Shown: positions 17,178 through 25,826, numbered from the stretch's first letter. The stretch: DNA of 64,000 nt from AP-15 sp963832875 (GCA_963832875.1 CAWHWB010000003.1:496001-560000); one strand, 5' to 3'. Notes: generated by a model not told the origin, from the letters alone. Numbers and translations are program-made.

Positions 17178-18389
17178 ATGAATAGCGCCGAGCCGCCGAT
17201 GCGCGTCCTCTTCGTCTTCGGCACCCGCCCCGAGGCGATCAAGCTCGCGCCGGTGATCCGGGAATTGTCGGCGTGGCCCGAGTTCGACTGCCGGATCTGC
17301 GTCACCGGACAGCACCGGGAGATCCTGAGCCAGTTTCTCGAGCTGTTCGAGCTGCGGCCGGACTGGAACCTCGACGTCATGCGCCCCGATCAGGACCTGG
17401 CTTATCTGACCGCGGCGGTGCTTTCCGAAGTCAGCGCGGTAATCGATCACTGGCGACCGGATCGCGTCGTTGTCCAGGGCGATACGAGTTCGACCTTTGC
17501 CGGGGCGCTCGCCGCCTTTTATCGCAAGGTCCCGGTCGCGCATGTCGAAGCGGGGCTGCGCACCGGCGACATCGCTGCGCCGTGGCCGGAGGAGGCGAAC
17601 CGTCTCTTGGTCGCCCGCATCGCCGATCTGCACTTTGCCCCGACGCCGCGGGCGCGCGACAATCTGCTGCGTGAGGGGGTGGCGGCCGAGCGCATCATGG
17701 TCACCGGCAATACCGGGATCGACGCGCTACTGTGGGTTTCGGACCGGCTCGATCGCGACTCGCCATTGCGTGCGCGGGCTGAGGCGGTCCTCGGCGGGGA
17801 TTTTGCCGCAAGCCTCGGCGATAGGCGACTGATCCTGTTGACCGGGCATCGCCGCGAGAGCTTCGATGGCGGGCTGCGGCGGATCGCCGGGGCGATGGCG
17901 CAGATCGCCCGGCGGCCCGACGTCGCGATCGTCTTCCCGGTGCATCCCAACCCGAATGTGCGCGGCGCGATTGATACCTTGCGCGGGTGCGAGAATATCC
18001 TGCTGGTCGAACCGGTCGACTATCCCGAGCTGGTCTACCTGCTAAAGCGCTGTTATTTCGTCGTCACCGACTCGGGTGGAATTCAGGAAGAGGCGCCCAC
18101 CTTCGGCAGGCCGGTGCTGGTGACCCGCGAGGCGACCGAGCGGCCGGAAGCCATGGAGCAGGGCCTGGCCAGGTTGGTCGGCACCGACGAGCAGCTGCTG
18201 ATCCAAGCGATGCGCGAGCTGCTCGACGACCCGGAGGCCTATCGGCGCATGAGCCGGGTCGCCAACCCGTATGGCGACGGACGGGCGAGCCCGCGCATAG
18301 CCGCCGAGCTTTGCGGCCGCTCAAGGCCGCCCGGCGCACCCGATGCCGGCCGCCGCGCAGGACCAGCCGGGCCGCCCGCCAAGCCGTAA
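17178..18389 (+). CDS. wecB: UDP-N-acetylglucosamine 2-epimerase (non-hydrolysing) WecB
   Basis: Interconverts UDP-GlcNAc and UDP-ManNAc. 403 aa. Family motifs are VFGTRPEAIKLAPVI at the N-terminus, VTGQHREIL, VVQGDTSSTFAGALAAF, HVEAGLRTGD, the LLTGHRRESF block and VTDSGGIQEEAPTFGRPVL. The last 30 residues are Arg/Pro/Gly-rich and not part of the fold, suggesting that the ancestral stop was lost and the frame runs into intergenic sequence. It works with wecC 36 bases upstream to make UDP-ManNAcA. Confidence 0.93.
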   Translation: MNSAEPPMRVLFVFGTRPEAIKLAPVIRELSAWPEFDCRICVTGQHREILSQFLELFELRPDWNLDVMRPDQDLAYLTAAVLSEVSAVIDHWRPDRVVVQGDTSSTFAGALAAFYRKVPVAHVEAGLRTGDIAAPWPEEANRLLVARIADLHFAPTPRARDNLLREGVAAERIMVTGNTGIDALLWVSDRLDRDSPLRARAEAVLGGDFAASLGDRRLILLTGHRRESFDGGLRRIAGAMAQIARRPDVAIVFPVHPNPNVRGAIDTLRGCENILLVEPVDYPELVYLLKRCYFVVTDSGGIQEEAPTFGRPVLVTREATERPEAMEQGLARLVGTDEQLLIQAMRELLDDPEAYRRMSRVANPYGDGRASPRIAAELCGRSRPPGAPDAGRRAGPAGPPAKP

Positions 18390-18419
18390 CTCCCAGGGCC
18401 GCGGTTTTCGATCATGTCG

Positions 18420-18516
18420 AACCGTCATTCCCACGAACGCGACGCGAAAGCGAGAACCCGGGCGCGAGCCCCGCAACGGCCGCCCTGGACCCGCACCTAC
18501 GCGGAGGCGACGAGCA
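18420..18516. repeat. Degenerate intergenic repeat of the CGTCATTCCC type
   Basis: Downstream of wecB. The segment begins CGTCATTCCCACGAACGCGA and continues with GCGAGAACCC, CCCTGGACCC and CCTACGCGGAGG. This follows the plan of the common alphaproteobacterial repeat in which CGTCATTCCCGCG and its complement flank a GGGAACCCAGGG core. This copy is heavily mutated. It may also act in transcript termination. Confidence 0.4.
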
Positions 18517-18553
18517 AACCGATCGGATTAGCTCTAAGCGCCGGTGACGGCGG

Positions 18554-18772
18554 TCATCTCGCCAGCAGTGAGCCGACGGCCGCCCCGATCGCCGCCCAGG
18601 TCGCGAGCGACAACAGAACTACCGCAATCAGCGAGGCGAGCGGGCTCAACCGCCGCGCCGGTTCCGGGTTTGATGCTGCGGCCGAGAACGGGACGACGTT
18701 GGCGGCGTCGCCGGCACGGTCGGAAGCGAAGTTGCTGCGCAACGGCTCCTCCCCTAAGGCTCGACCGTGCAT
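18554..18772 (-). CDS. Small membrane protein, unknown
   Basis: 72 aa with one C-terminal hydrophobic helix (about 48-70, LIAVVLLSLATWAAIGAAVG) after a polar N-terminal half. It is likely an inner-membrane protein with the N-terminus in the cytoplasm. No recognisable family and no strong ribosome-binding site. The hydrophobic segment is more protein-like than the other frames here, but the call rests on that alone. It lies inside the polysaccharide-precursor region. Confidence 0.45.
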   Translation of the reverse strand: MHGRALGEEPLRSNFASDRAGDAANVVPFSAAASNPEPARRLSPLASLIAVVLLSLATWAAIGAAVGSLLAR

Positions 18773-18811
18773 CCTATGGCGGTCCTGTCATCGGCTGGTC
18801 CGATCCGCGTC

Positions 18812-18838
18812 AAAAGCCCGTCTATTCCGGGGCTTTTT
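18812..18838 (+). terminator. Rho-independent terminator candidate
   Basis: AAAAGCCC (18812-18819) pairs with GGGCTTTT (18830-18837) around a 10-base loop, with five T residues on the plus strand. It could end the wecC-wecB transcript about 430 bases downstream of wecB. The A-tract also gives it a weaker terminator shape on the minus strand. Confidence 0.6.
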
Positions 18839-18997
18839 GCCAAAAAATCTGCCCGCCGCCTTCGCTTTCGACCGGGCTCGGAGCATCGCGGACATCAGGC
18901 AAAATCCGACCAAATGCCAGGCGATATCAGTTGCCTTGCGGCTGCGAGGTCCATAAATCAAGTGCCAGTGCTTGAGCCGCTCGGTGAGTCGAGAGTC

Positions 18998-19165
18998 ATG
19001 TCGCAAATCTATATTACGGATATTAGCGAAATCGCGGAGCAGAACCGCAAGGGGCCGGAGGATCGGCTGTCGCAGCGCGCCGCTATGCTAGCCATCGCCG
19101 CCCTGTCGCTAGTGTGCTGGTCACCGATCCTGCTGCTGCCGTTCGCCCAGTTGCTGCACTGGTGA
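18998..19165 (+). CDS. 55-residue single-pass membrane protein
   Basis: The ATG opens a 55-codon frame: a charged N-terminal half (MSQIYITDISEIAEQNRKG...) and one C-terminal membrane helix (about 30-52, AAMLAIAALSLVCWSPILLL). The frame continues upstream without a stop, but this ATG gives a compact tail-anchored-like protein. I do not recognise the family; it may be a small regulator or subunit in the envelope. Confidence is moderate because of the well-shaped helix. Confidence 0.5.
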   Translation: MSQIYITDISEIAEQNRKGPEDRLSQRAAMLAIAALSLVCWSPILLLPFAQLLHW

Positions 19166-19242
19166 TGCCGGTCGGAGCGATGCCGTTCGGGGGCGCGGTT
19201 CAGCGATGGCACGCCGCCGCGTTTGGCGCCGTCTGCAGCAGG

Positions 19243-19788
19243 TCAATCCACCGGAAGGGGAAAGCCCCAGGCACGGATCTGGGCGACCCCGGCCTGGTAA
19301 CCCTTCGGCGTCAGGCTAAAGCTGAATTCCGATCTCGCGGTATAGACATCGATCAGGATCAGCGAACCGATCTCAAGCTGCTTGACGATCGCGAGCGCCT
19401 GGGACGCCGGAAAAATGCAATACCGCGTCTGTCGACACTCGATCGGCTGGTTTTTGTCGACGCGGAGCACCGCCCTGACGGGAAACGGCTGGCCGACGAT
19501 CCCGACATTGCCGGTCTGCAACATGACCACGAGAGCGAAAGAGCCCTTGCCCCGGTTTCCGGTCTGCCAAAACGGCACCGTGATCGAGCAGTCGGCGATG
19601 CGGCCCGGGCGCCCGTCACATTCGCTGATCCATTCGTCGGCACGGAATTTCAGCACACCTGCCGCTCGCACCGCCGCGCTCGGCTGCGCGTACAGCACCA
19701 GGGCGAGGATCGCCGCGATCCGGCACAGCGCCAAGCGCTGCCGAACTGGACCGGCCGCTTCGACAGACAGGATCGCCCTCGTCAGCAT
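19243..19788 (-). CDS. Exported protein resembling the IalB-type fold
   Basis: 181 aa from the ATG that begins MLTRAILSVEAAGPVRQR; a hydrophobic export segment follows (LALCRIAAILALVLYAQPSAAVRA). The mature part has paired Cys residues (WISECDG, IADCSI, IECRQTRYCIF) and alternating beta-strand-like segments (FALVVMLQTGNVGIVG, GSLILIDVYTARSEFSFSL). This pattern resembles invasion-associated-locus-B proteins, but I cannot confirm membership. The frame runs 66 codons further upstream in Arg-rich sequence that looks non-coding. No operon partner is visible. Confidence 0.55.
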   Translation of the reverse strand: MLTRAILSVEAAGPVRQRLALCRIAAILALVLYAQPSAAVRAAGVLKFRADEWISECDGRPGRIADCSITVPFWQTGNRGKGSFALVVMLQTGNVGIVGQPFPVRAVLRVDKNQPIECRQTRYCIFPASQALAIVKQLEIGSLILIDVYTARSEFSFSLTPKGYQAGVAQIRAWGFPLPVD

Positions 19789-20324
19789 CGATCTGGCCCG
19801 ACAGCATCGCGATCGCCGCAATCCTGCCGCGCCTGCCGTGCGGGTCAAGGGCCTAGCTACCGGCGCGGCGAACCGCCGCTCGCACGGCAACAACTCCTGC
19901 AAGGCGGCGGGGCGATCTGGCGGAGCCGGGTGGTGTCGGCGTCGGCGCGTGGCGGAAGCCGGGGCGCCAATCGGCCAGAAGACCACATGCAGAGGTTAAC
20001 CTTTTCTTACAGTCATCCCGGATTTGCGGGGTATTTCTAGCATTAACCTTGATTTTGCTTCCCCCCGCCGCGAAACGGCGCTAGGTGTGTAGTTGCCGGG
20101 CAAGAGGCAGTCGATGGGCTGGGCTGATGCTGTCAGCGTCGGAGCTTGTCGAGATGGGGCTGTCACCCCGGCGGAACCTTTGGGGCGGGTTGGCGTTTTC
20201 CCTGACCCGCGCATCGCTGCCGGCCGCTCTGGAAGCAAATTTGAACAAACCGGCCGGTCCATCGCCGACAGGCGTGGCGCGTGCCGTTGAACGACCACTG
20301 CCGTAACTGATCTAAGGGTCTCGG
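19789..20324. other. Intergenic region upstream of the epimerase gene
   Basis: No convincing gene. Around 19996-20065 the sequence is AT-richer (TTAACCTTTTCTTAC, ATTAACCTTGATTTTGC), a likely promoter zone, followed by a short hairpin CGCCG CGAAA CGGCG. Several frames are open but give Arg/Pro-rich, non-protein-like products. Confidence 0.4.
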
Positions 20325-21284
20325 ATGGCTCGTTTTTTGGTGACTGGCGGCGCCGGATTCATCGGCTCGCATCTGGTCGAGGCGTTATGCAACGATGGGC
20401 ATAGCGTCAGGGTTCTCGACGACCTCTCGAGCGGCAACAGCGACAACATTCCGCGCGCGGTCGAGTTCATCAAGGCCGATGTCGCCGATCCCGACATCGT
20501 CGGCCGCGCCTTTGACGGCGTCGACGGTTGCTTTCACCTGGCGGCGATCGCTTCGGTCGAACGGTGCAACCGCGAATGGCTGCGCGCTCATCAGGTCAAT
20601 CTGACCGGCACGATCAACGTGTTCAATGAGGCGCGGGCCGCGCGCCGGCACGGTGAAATTCCGGTCGTATATGCCTCCTCGGCCGCCGTTTACGGCGACC
20701 GCCATACCGCTCCGGCCGCCGAGAACAGCTTTGCCGAGCCGCTCAGCGCCTATGGCGCAGACAAGCGCGGCTGCGAACTCCATGCGCGTGCTGCCGGCAT
20801 CACCCATGACGTGCGGACGACCGGACTGCGCTTTTTCAACCTGTACGGACCGCGCCAGGACACGCGCTCACCCTATTCCGGAGTGATCGCTATCTTTATC
20901 GATCGCCTGCGCCGCGGCGAGCCGGTCGAGATCTTTGGCGATGGCCGCCAGGTCCGCGATTTCACCTTTATCGCCGATGGGGTCACGGCGCTGCGCCGCG
21001 CTATGGCGGCGGCGAGCGTGCGCGCCCCGGTCTTTAACGTCTGCACCGGAAACGGGACGACGGTCCACCGCCTCGCCGAGACGGTTGCTGCGCTCTGCGG
21101 CAGCGCTCTGAGAATCGATCAGCGCCCGCGGCGATGCAGCGAGGTGCAGATCTCGATCGGCGACCCGCGGCACGCTGCCGGGGAGCTCGGGTTTCGCGCC
21201 CGCACCGCGCTGGTCGACGGTTTAGCCTCGACAATCGAGACCCTTGGCTCCTGCGAACGCATCGAGGCGCGGATCGTCGCCTGA
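20325..21284 (+). CDS. NAD-dependent UDP-sugar epimerase (extended SDR)
   Basis: 319 aa extended short-chain dehydrogenase of the UDP-glucose/UDP-GlcNAc 4-epimerase group. NAD-binding motif TGGAGFIGSH at residues 7-16, the VLDDLSSG adenine-site strand, active-site ASSAAVYG and the YxxxK pair in SAYGADKRGCE, then FFNLYGPRQ and FGDGRQVRDFTFIADGV. The substrate could be UDP-GlcNAc or UDP-Glc. It sits 2 kb after wecB in the same direction, consistent with a surface-polysaccharide precursor role. Confidence 0.88.
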   Translation: MARFLVTGGAGFIGSHLVEALCNDGHSVRVLDDLSSGNSDNIPRAVEFIKADVADPDIVGRAFDGVDGCFHLAAIASVERCNREWLRAHQVNLTGTINVFNEARAARRHGEIPVVYASSAAVYGDRHTAPAAENSFAEPLSAYGADKRGCELHARAAGITHDVRTTGLRFFNLYGPRQDTRSPYSGVIAIFIDRLRRGEPVEIFGDGRQVRDFTFIADGVTALRRAMAAASVRAPVFNVCTGNGTTVHRLAETVAALCGSALRIDQRPRRCSEVQISIGDPRHAAGELGFRARTALVDGLASTIETLGSCERIEARIVA

Positions 21285-21623
21285 ACCGACCGCTCGCCGC
21301 CGCAGAGTTGGCTGGCAGATCGAGGCTGCATCGCTCAGCGGTCGCACCTCTCGGCGCAGCAGCCTGACTTGATGCTCCGGGCTGCTCGGAAGAACCGAAA
21401 GCAGGACCGGACCCGTGTGCCGACCAGGACTTCGCTGGCGGTGGATCTCTCGGCTCGCTCGTCCTCGGCTTGGCAGTCGGGATGGCGGTCCGGCGCGACC
21501 CATCGGAGACCTGCAAACCTCAACTCATCTGAGGTTTCGGCCGGCGCCGGAGCGAGCGCGTTATTGCTCGGGCGGAACCGCCAGGCCGGCGATCACCCGG
21601 CCCGTTGTGCCGGCGATCGTGAT
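21285..21623. other. Intergenic region, no gene seen
   Basis: GC-rich with several open frames, none protein-like and none with a recognisable start region. The end may hold the promoter for the lipoprotein at 21624. Confidence 0.35.
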
Positions 21624-22118
21624 ATGCTGCCGCCCTTCGTGTCGACGCAGAGGCAAAATGTGCCCAGTTGCCGAGCCCGCTGGCCGTTCGCGCGTGCTGT
21701 CGTGATGCTGCTGTTGGCGTTACCCGCTGCCTGCGCAACCGGCGAGCCGCCACGGATGCAAAATCCGTTTGTCGGAACCTGGGCCGACCCCGACAACGAC
21801 ACGATTACGGTTCGCCAGGACACGGTCGTTCAGAACCGGCCCGACGGGCAGAGCACCGCGGCGGACGACAGCACCTGCGGCGGCGTCTTCAGCTTTGGAT
21901 ATGTGACTTGGAGCCGCCAAACGCTGACCGGGCTGCTGCCGCGCCAGCCCGGCCTGCGCAAGAATTTATCCGACCTGCTGGTCGCGCCGAGCTATCCGGT
22001 TGCCGTGCTTCATTGCGGCCACGGTGACCAGACTTATGTCCTGCTGAATGATCGTCAACTGGTGGCGATCTATCGCGACGGCGACATCGGGGCCATCGAG
22101 CGTCTGGCGCGGCGCTGA
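21624..22118 (+). CDS. Lipoprotein of unknown function
   Basis: 164 aa from ATG 21624. An Arg-containing n-region and hydrophobic VVMLLLALPAAC end in a lipobox (LPAAC), so the protein is probably lipid-anchored. A shorter start at ATG 21705 would give a minimal signal peptide. The mature domain begins NPFVGTWADPDNDTITVRQD, a lipocalin-like or small beta-barrel opening, and contains two widely spaced Cys (STCGG and LHCGHG). No family recognised. Same direction as, and 28 bases upstream of, the next lipoprotein. Confidence 0.65.
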   Translation: MLPPFVSTQRQNVPSCRARWPFARAVVMLLLALPAACATGEPPRMQNPFVGTWADPDNDTITVRQDTVVQNRPDGQSTAADDSTCGGVFSFGYVTWSRQTLTGLLPRQPGLRKNLSDLLVAPSYPVAVLHCGHGDQTYVLLNDRQLVAIYRDGDIGAIERLARR

Positions 22119-22146
22119 TCTGTGTTATATTTAAGACGCAATTTCC

Positions 22147-22740
22147 ATGGCTCGCGCGGAGCGGATGGTGGTACGGGTCACCGGGACCGAGCGGCGCGGT
22201 TCGCTCGTCTATCCTGCTCTGATGAGCCTGGGCATGGGCATGCTCGCCGCCTGCGCCGCCAAGCCGCCGCCGGCTCCGGCGCCGGTGCTAGCGATCGAGC
22301 CGCCGCCCGCGCTGCCGACGCCGCCGGCCCGGCGGCGGCGGGTGTTCCCGGTCCCGCAGCACAAGCCGGTGCCGCCGCCAGTCGCCGCGGCCGCGCCCGA
22401 GAGCGCCGGAGAGGCCTTGGCAATGGGCGAACCCGGCGCGATCGGCGAACCCGGGGCGGCCGGCGAACTCCCCCAACCGCCGCCGCAGGCCACACAGCTG
22501 GTCGGGCTCGACCAGCCGGCGGCGAGGCACCTGTTCGGCACCGCGACCGAGCAGTCGGCCGCGCCCCCGGCCACGGTCTGGCGCTATCGCAACGCCACCT
22601 GCGAGCTCGACCTGTTCTTTTATCTCGATCTGCGCAGCGGCAAAATGCGGACATTGCATTACGCGTTCAAGGGTGATGCCGCCGACCCGGGCGGGCAACA
22701 GGATTGTCTGCGCTCGCTGGTCGTTGCCCGCGGGAGTTAG
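22147..22740 (+). CDS. Proline-rich lipoprotein
   Basis: 197 aa. The N-terminal segment ends in MGMLAAC, a lipobox at about residue 36, followed by a Pro/Ala-rich linker (about 37-115) and a C-terminal globular part with LVGLDQPAARHLFGTATEQ and WRYRNATCELDLFFYLD. That C-terminal pattern resembles small domains in uncharacterised alphaproteobacterial lipoproteins. A shorter start at ATG 22222 (MSLGMGMLAAC) is possible. It ends 14 bases before the response regulator, suggesting cotranscription with the two-component pair. Confidence 0.7.
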   Translation: MARAERMVVRVTGTERRGSLVYPALMSLGMGMLAACAAKPPPAPAPVLAIEPPPALPTPPARRRRVFPVPQHKPVPPPVAAAAPESAGEALAMGEPGAIGEPGAAGELPQPPPQATQLVGLDQPAARHLFGTATEQSAAPPATVWRYRNATCELDLFFYLDLRSGKMRTLHYAFKGDAADPGGQQDCLRSLVVARGS

Positions 22741-22754
22741 AGCCGATTTTGACC

Positions 22755-23474
22755 ATGCCGCACCTGCTTCTCGTCGACGACGACGATCTGTTCCGTGAAT
22801 CGCTCGGCCTCAACCTGATCGACGAAGGATACGAGGTCACCAGCTTCGACAACGGCCGCGACGCGCTCGCCTATCTCGAAGATGGCGGCGGAGCCGACGC
22901 GATGCTGCTCGACTGGCGTATGCCGCAAGTGACCGGCATCGAGGTGCTGCGGCGCATGCGCGGGCGCGGGATCGCGATCCCAGTGATCTTTCTGACCGCC
23001 CTTTCCGATGACATCTACGAAGAAGCCGCGCTCGCCGGGGGTGCGGTCGATTTTATCGACAAGGCGCGCCGCCTGCCGATCCTGGTCAAACGCCTGCAGC
23101 TGATCACCGAGGGCGCGCGGCCCGTTGCCGAACTCGAGACGGCGCGCCCCGATACGCTGCGGCTCGGCCCGCTGGAGCTGCGCTTCGACACCAACCGCGC
23201 CCATTGGGCGGGACGGACGGTCGACCTGACGCTGACCGAATTCAGGATCCTGGCGCTGCTCGCCGAAAACGCAGGGCATGACGTTGGTTACCGCGAGATC
23301 TATGATCTCGTGCACGGCAAGGACTTCGTCGCCGGTCATGGGGCAGAGGGGTACCGCGCCAATGTCCGTACCTTCATCAAGCGTATCCGTAAGAAGTTCC
23401 GCGACAGCGACCCCGATTTCGACCTCATCCATAACTACGCCGGTTTTGGATACCGCTGGACCACTCGGCCCTAG
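22755..23474 (+). CDS. OmpR-family response regulator, ChvI-like
   Basis: 239 aa. Receiver domain (1-120) with acidic pocket VDDDD, phospho-acceptor D53 in LLDWRMP, Thr in FLTALSD and Lys in FIDKARR. The C-terminal winged-helix DNA-binding domain (about 140-239) includes LTLTEFRILALLAENAG, VRTFIKRIRKKFR and ends NYAGFGYRW. Its closest look is to ChvI regulators, which control envelope and acid-response genes. The kinase overlaps its 3' end. Confidence 0.9.
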   Translation: MPHLLLVDDDDLFRESLGLNLIDEGYEVTSFDNGRDALAYLEDGGGADAMLLDWRMPQVTGIEVLRRMRGRGIAIPVIFLTALSDDIYEEAALAGGAVDFIDKARRLPILVKRLQLITEGARPVAELETARPDTLRLGPLELRFDTNRAHWAGRTVDLTLTEFRILALLAENAGHDVGYREIYDLVHGKDFVAGHGAEGYRANVRTFIKRIRKKFRDSDPDFDLIHNYAGFGYRWTTRP

Positions 23475-25005
23475 GTCACGGCACGGCCTGCGCTGGGCGT
23501 GGTCGCTGACGGTAAAGACGGGCCTGTTGGCGATCATATTTCTGCTGGTCCCGGTGTTTCTCTATATCGAGTTCCGGGCCGCCTACGAGCAGAGCCAGCA
23601 GCTGCTGCTGCGCAGCGTGCGCGACGAGGGGCGGGTGATCAGCCAATCCCTGCTGCCATTATTGCAAACCGCGGACATCGCCTCGCTGCCGCAGCTCGGT
23701 CCCACCCTCGCCCGTTTTGCCGGCGAGGTGACCACGATCAAGCTGCTGCTGGCGCCGGCCGGCGCGGGCAGCGACGGCTTTTACTACGTGGCGTCGTGGC
23801 CCACGGTGGTCGGGCCCGCCAATCTCCAGGCTGAGCGCGAAACCTTGGCAAAGCAGGGCGTGCTCGAGCGTCTCGCGCAGAACTGCCGCGGCGAAATGCC
23901 GTTCTCGCTGATCTATCATCGCCCAACCGGCGGGGCCGAGATCGTGACTGCGGTGACCCCGCTGGCGACCGCAGCGGGGTGCTGGGCGGTGGTCTCCTCG
24001 TTTTCTCAAGACGCGTTCCCGGCGGCGCATCTGGGCCAACCCTATTGGGCGACGCCGCCGGTGCGGATCGCGGCGCTGATCTATCTGGCGATGGCCGCGA
24101 TTACCTTTTCGACTCTGTTCGGCGTGCGGGGTGGGCTGCGCCGGTTTGCCCGGCGGGCCCGACGGATTCGCGACCAGGGCCCCGACGCAGGGTCATTCGG
24201 CGCCCGCGCCGACGTGCCGGAACTGGCTGAGGTCGCCGCCGAATTCGACCGCATGGTCGAAGCACTGCACCGTTCCGCCGCGGAAATCCGGCAGACGGCA
24301 GAGGACAACGCCCACGCCTTCAAGACGCCGATCGCGGTGATCCGCCAGTCGCTCGAGCCGCTGCGCCGCGCCCTGCCCGAGGACAACAACCGCGCCCAGC
24401 GGGCGATCGGCGTTGTCGAGCACGCGCTCGACCGGCTCGACGGCCTCGTCGCCTCGGCGCGGGAGCTCGACGAGGCCACCGCCGATCTGATCGGCGAGCC
24501 GCTGGTTCCGGTCGATCTCGGACGGGTCATCGGCAGGATGATCCAGACCCGGTCGGCCATCCTCGACGACCGCGACGTGACCATCGTGCTAGCCAGCCGC
24601 GATTTGACGATTACCGCGGACCTGCTGCCTGGACTCTATGTGCTCGGCAGCGAGGCGATGATCGAGACCGTCCTCGACAATCTGATCGACAACGCGGTTT
24701 CGTTCTCGCCCTCGGGCAGTGAGATTCTGGTGCATCTGACCCATGACGGCCGCTTTGCCCATCTGACGGTTTCCGACCGCGGGCCCGGAGTGCCCGAGGA
24801 ACAAATCGAGCGAATTTTCGAGCGGTACTATTCGGAACGCCGGGCCGATGCGGTCGCCGAAACGCCCGGCAGCTATTTCGGGATCGGGCTGTGGATCGCC
24901 CGCCGCAATGTGGAGGCGATGGGCGGGATGATCGCCGCCGAAAACCGCAGGCCGCACGGGCTGACGGTCCATATCCGACTGCCGCTGGCGCCCAGCCGCG
25001 GTTGA
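23446..25005 (+). CDS. Sensor histidine kinase, ChvG/PhoQ-like
   Basis: 519 aa from TTG 23446. Two membrane helices (about residues 24-43 and 205-225) enclose a periplasmic sensor region. HAMP-like linker, then HisKA with H290 in DNAHAFKTPIAV and a catalytic ATPase domain (LDNLIDNAVSFSPSG, SDRGPGVPEE, IFERYYSER, GIGLWIARRN). The phospho-box HAFKTP is closer to PhoQ-type kinases than to the usual HELKNP of ChvG. The start is uncertain: no ATG fits, and the TTG lies inside the 3' end of the regulator gene. It pairs with the ChvI-like regulator. Confidence 0.85.
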   Translation: MDTAGPLGPRSRHGLRWAWSLTVKTGLLAIIFLLVPVFLYIEFRAAYEQSQQLLLRSVRDEGRVISQSLLPLLQTADIASLPQLGPTLARFAGEVTTIKLLLAPAGAGSDGFYYVASWPTVVGPANLQAERETLAKQGVLERLAQNCRGEMPFSLIYHRPTGGAEIVTAVTPLATAAGCWAVVSSFSQDAFPAAHLGQPYWATPPVRIAALIYLAMAAITFSTLFGVRGGLRRFARRARRIRDQGPDAGSFGARADVPELAEVAAEFDRMVEALHRSAAEIRQTAEDNAHAFKTPIAVIRQSLEPLRRALPEDNNRAQRAIGVVEHALDRLDGLVASARELDEATADLIGEPLVPVDLGRVIGRMIQTRSAILDDRDVTIVLASRDLTITADLLPGLYVLGSEAMIETVLDNLIDNAVSFSPSGSEILVHLTHDGRFAHLTVSDRGPGVPEEQIERIFERYYSERRADAVAETPGSYFGIGLWIARRNVEAMGGMIAAENRRPHGLTVHIRLPLAPSRG

Positions 25006-25023
25006 GCCCAGGGTCGTTCGGCA

Positions 25024-25359
25024 GTGGAACCGCGGCTGAAAACCGGCCTATGGGTCAAGGCGCTGATCCGCCGCTGCGATCTCGCCGCGGTTGCGGTCGC
25101 GCTGGTCTCCCGCGGCGACGCCGATTCGGGCGCCGTGCTGATCAAGCTGAACGCCGGCGGCGACGGCTGCTCGGTGCTGACCCAAGCGCGCGGCCCGGAT
25201 GGCGAGCTGCTGTGGATGCGCGCCACCGGCGCCGCCACGGTCGCCGAAGCCGACGCCGACGCCTATATCTCGCGCCAGCGCCGCCGCGATCCGGATCTGT
25301 GGGTGGTCGAGATTGAGAGCGGCTCGCCCACGAAAATCCTCGACGGCCGGATCATCTGA
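25024..25359 (+). CDS. DUF1491 family protein
   Basis: 111 aa from a GTG start. The small DUF1491 family is common in alphaproteobacteria and has no known function. The typical N-terminal RLKTGLWVKALIRRC and the C-terminal DPDLWVVEIES segment are present, as is a degenerate VSRGDADSGAVLIKLN core. No signal peptide, so cytoplasmic. It starts 18 bases after the kinase stop and may be cotranscribed. Confidence 0.8.
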   Translation: MEPRLKTGLWVKALIRRCDLAAVAVALVSRGDADSGAVLIKLNAGGDGCSVLTQARGPDGELLWMRATGAATVAEADADAYISRQRRRDPDLWVVEIESGSPTKILDGRII

Positions 25360-25433
25360 CCAGTGTTGCGGGGGATGAGCAAGGCACCGGGTCGGATCCT
25401 TGCCAAATTTGCGCGGCCCAGAGTAGCGAGAGA

Positions 25434-25826
25434 ATGAGCTTTAGCATCCTGATCGTCGACGACGAACCCGACGTGGCTGACCTATTTCGCCAGCGCTTCC
25501 GCCGCGAGGCTCGCCGGGGAGAATATGTGCTGCACTTCGCCGCATCCGGCGAGGAGGCGCTGCGCCGGCTGGCCGAGATCGGCCCCGAGCTGATCGTCAT
25601 CCTTTCCGACATCAACATGCCCGGCATGGACGGGCTGGCCTTGCTGAGCGAGATCAAGCGGCGGCGCCCGGAGCTGCCGGTGCTGATGGTGACCGCCTAC
25701 GGCGACGAGCGGCGCATGCGCCAAGCCGAGGACCTCGGAGCTGCCGCTTTTCTCCCCAAGCCGGTCGATTTCGACGCGCTGAAACGCCGCCTCGCCGAAC
25801 TGGCGGTGCATCGTCCGGCGCCGTGA
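25434..25826 (+). CDS. Stand-alone receiver-domain response regulator
   Basis: 130 aa, receiver domain only. Acidic pocket VDDEPD, phospho-acceptor D59 in LSDINMPGMDG, Thr in VTAYGDE and Lys in LPKPVDF. With no output domain it must act by protein contact, as a phosphorelay intermediate or by regulating the nearby kinase. It lies 100 bases upstream of the heme protein and upstream of the HAMP kinase, the likely partner. Confidence 0.88.
   Translation: MSFSILIVDDEPDVADLFRQRFRREARRGEYVLHFAASGEEALRRLAEIGPELIVILSDINMPGMDGLALLSEIKRRRPELPVLMVTAYGDERRMRQAEDLGAAAFLPKPVDFDALKRRLAELAVHRPAP

Noticed and set aside
18414..18956. 180-codon plus-strand frame after wecB
   Set aside because: Begins inside the degenerate intergenic repeat and gives a Ser/Arg/Pro-rich product with no domain.
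20085..20306. Overlapping small frames upstream of the epimerase
   Set aside because: No start signal and no protein-like pattern; probably leader or promoter sequence.
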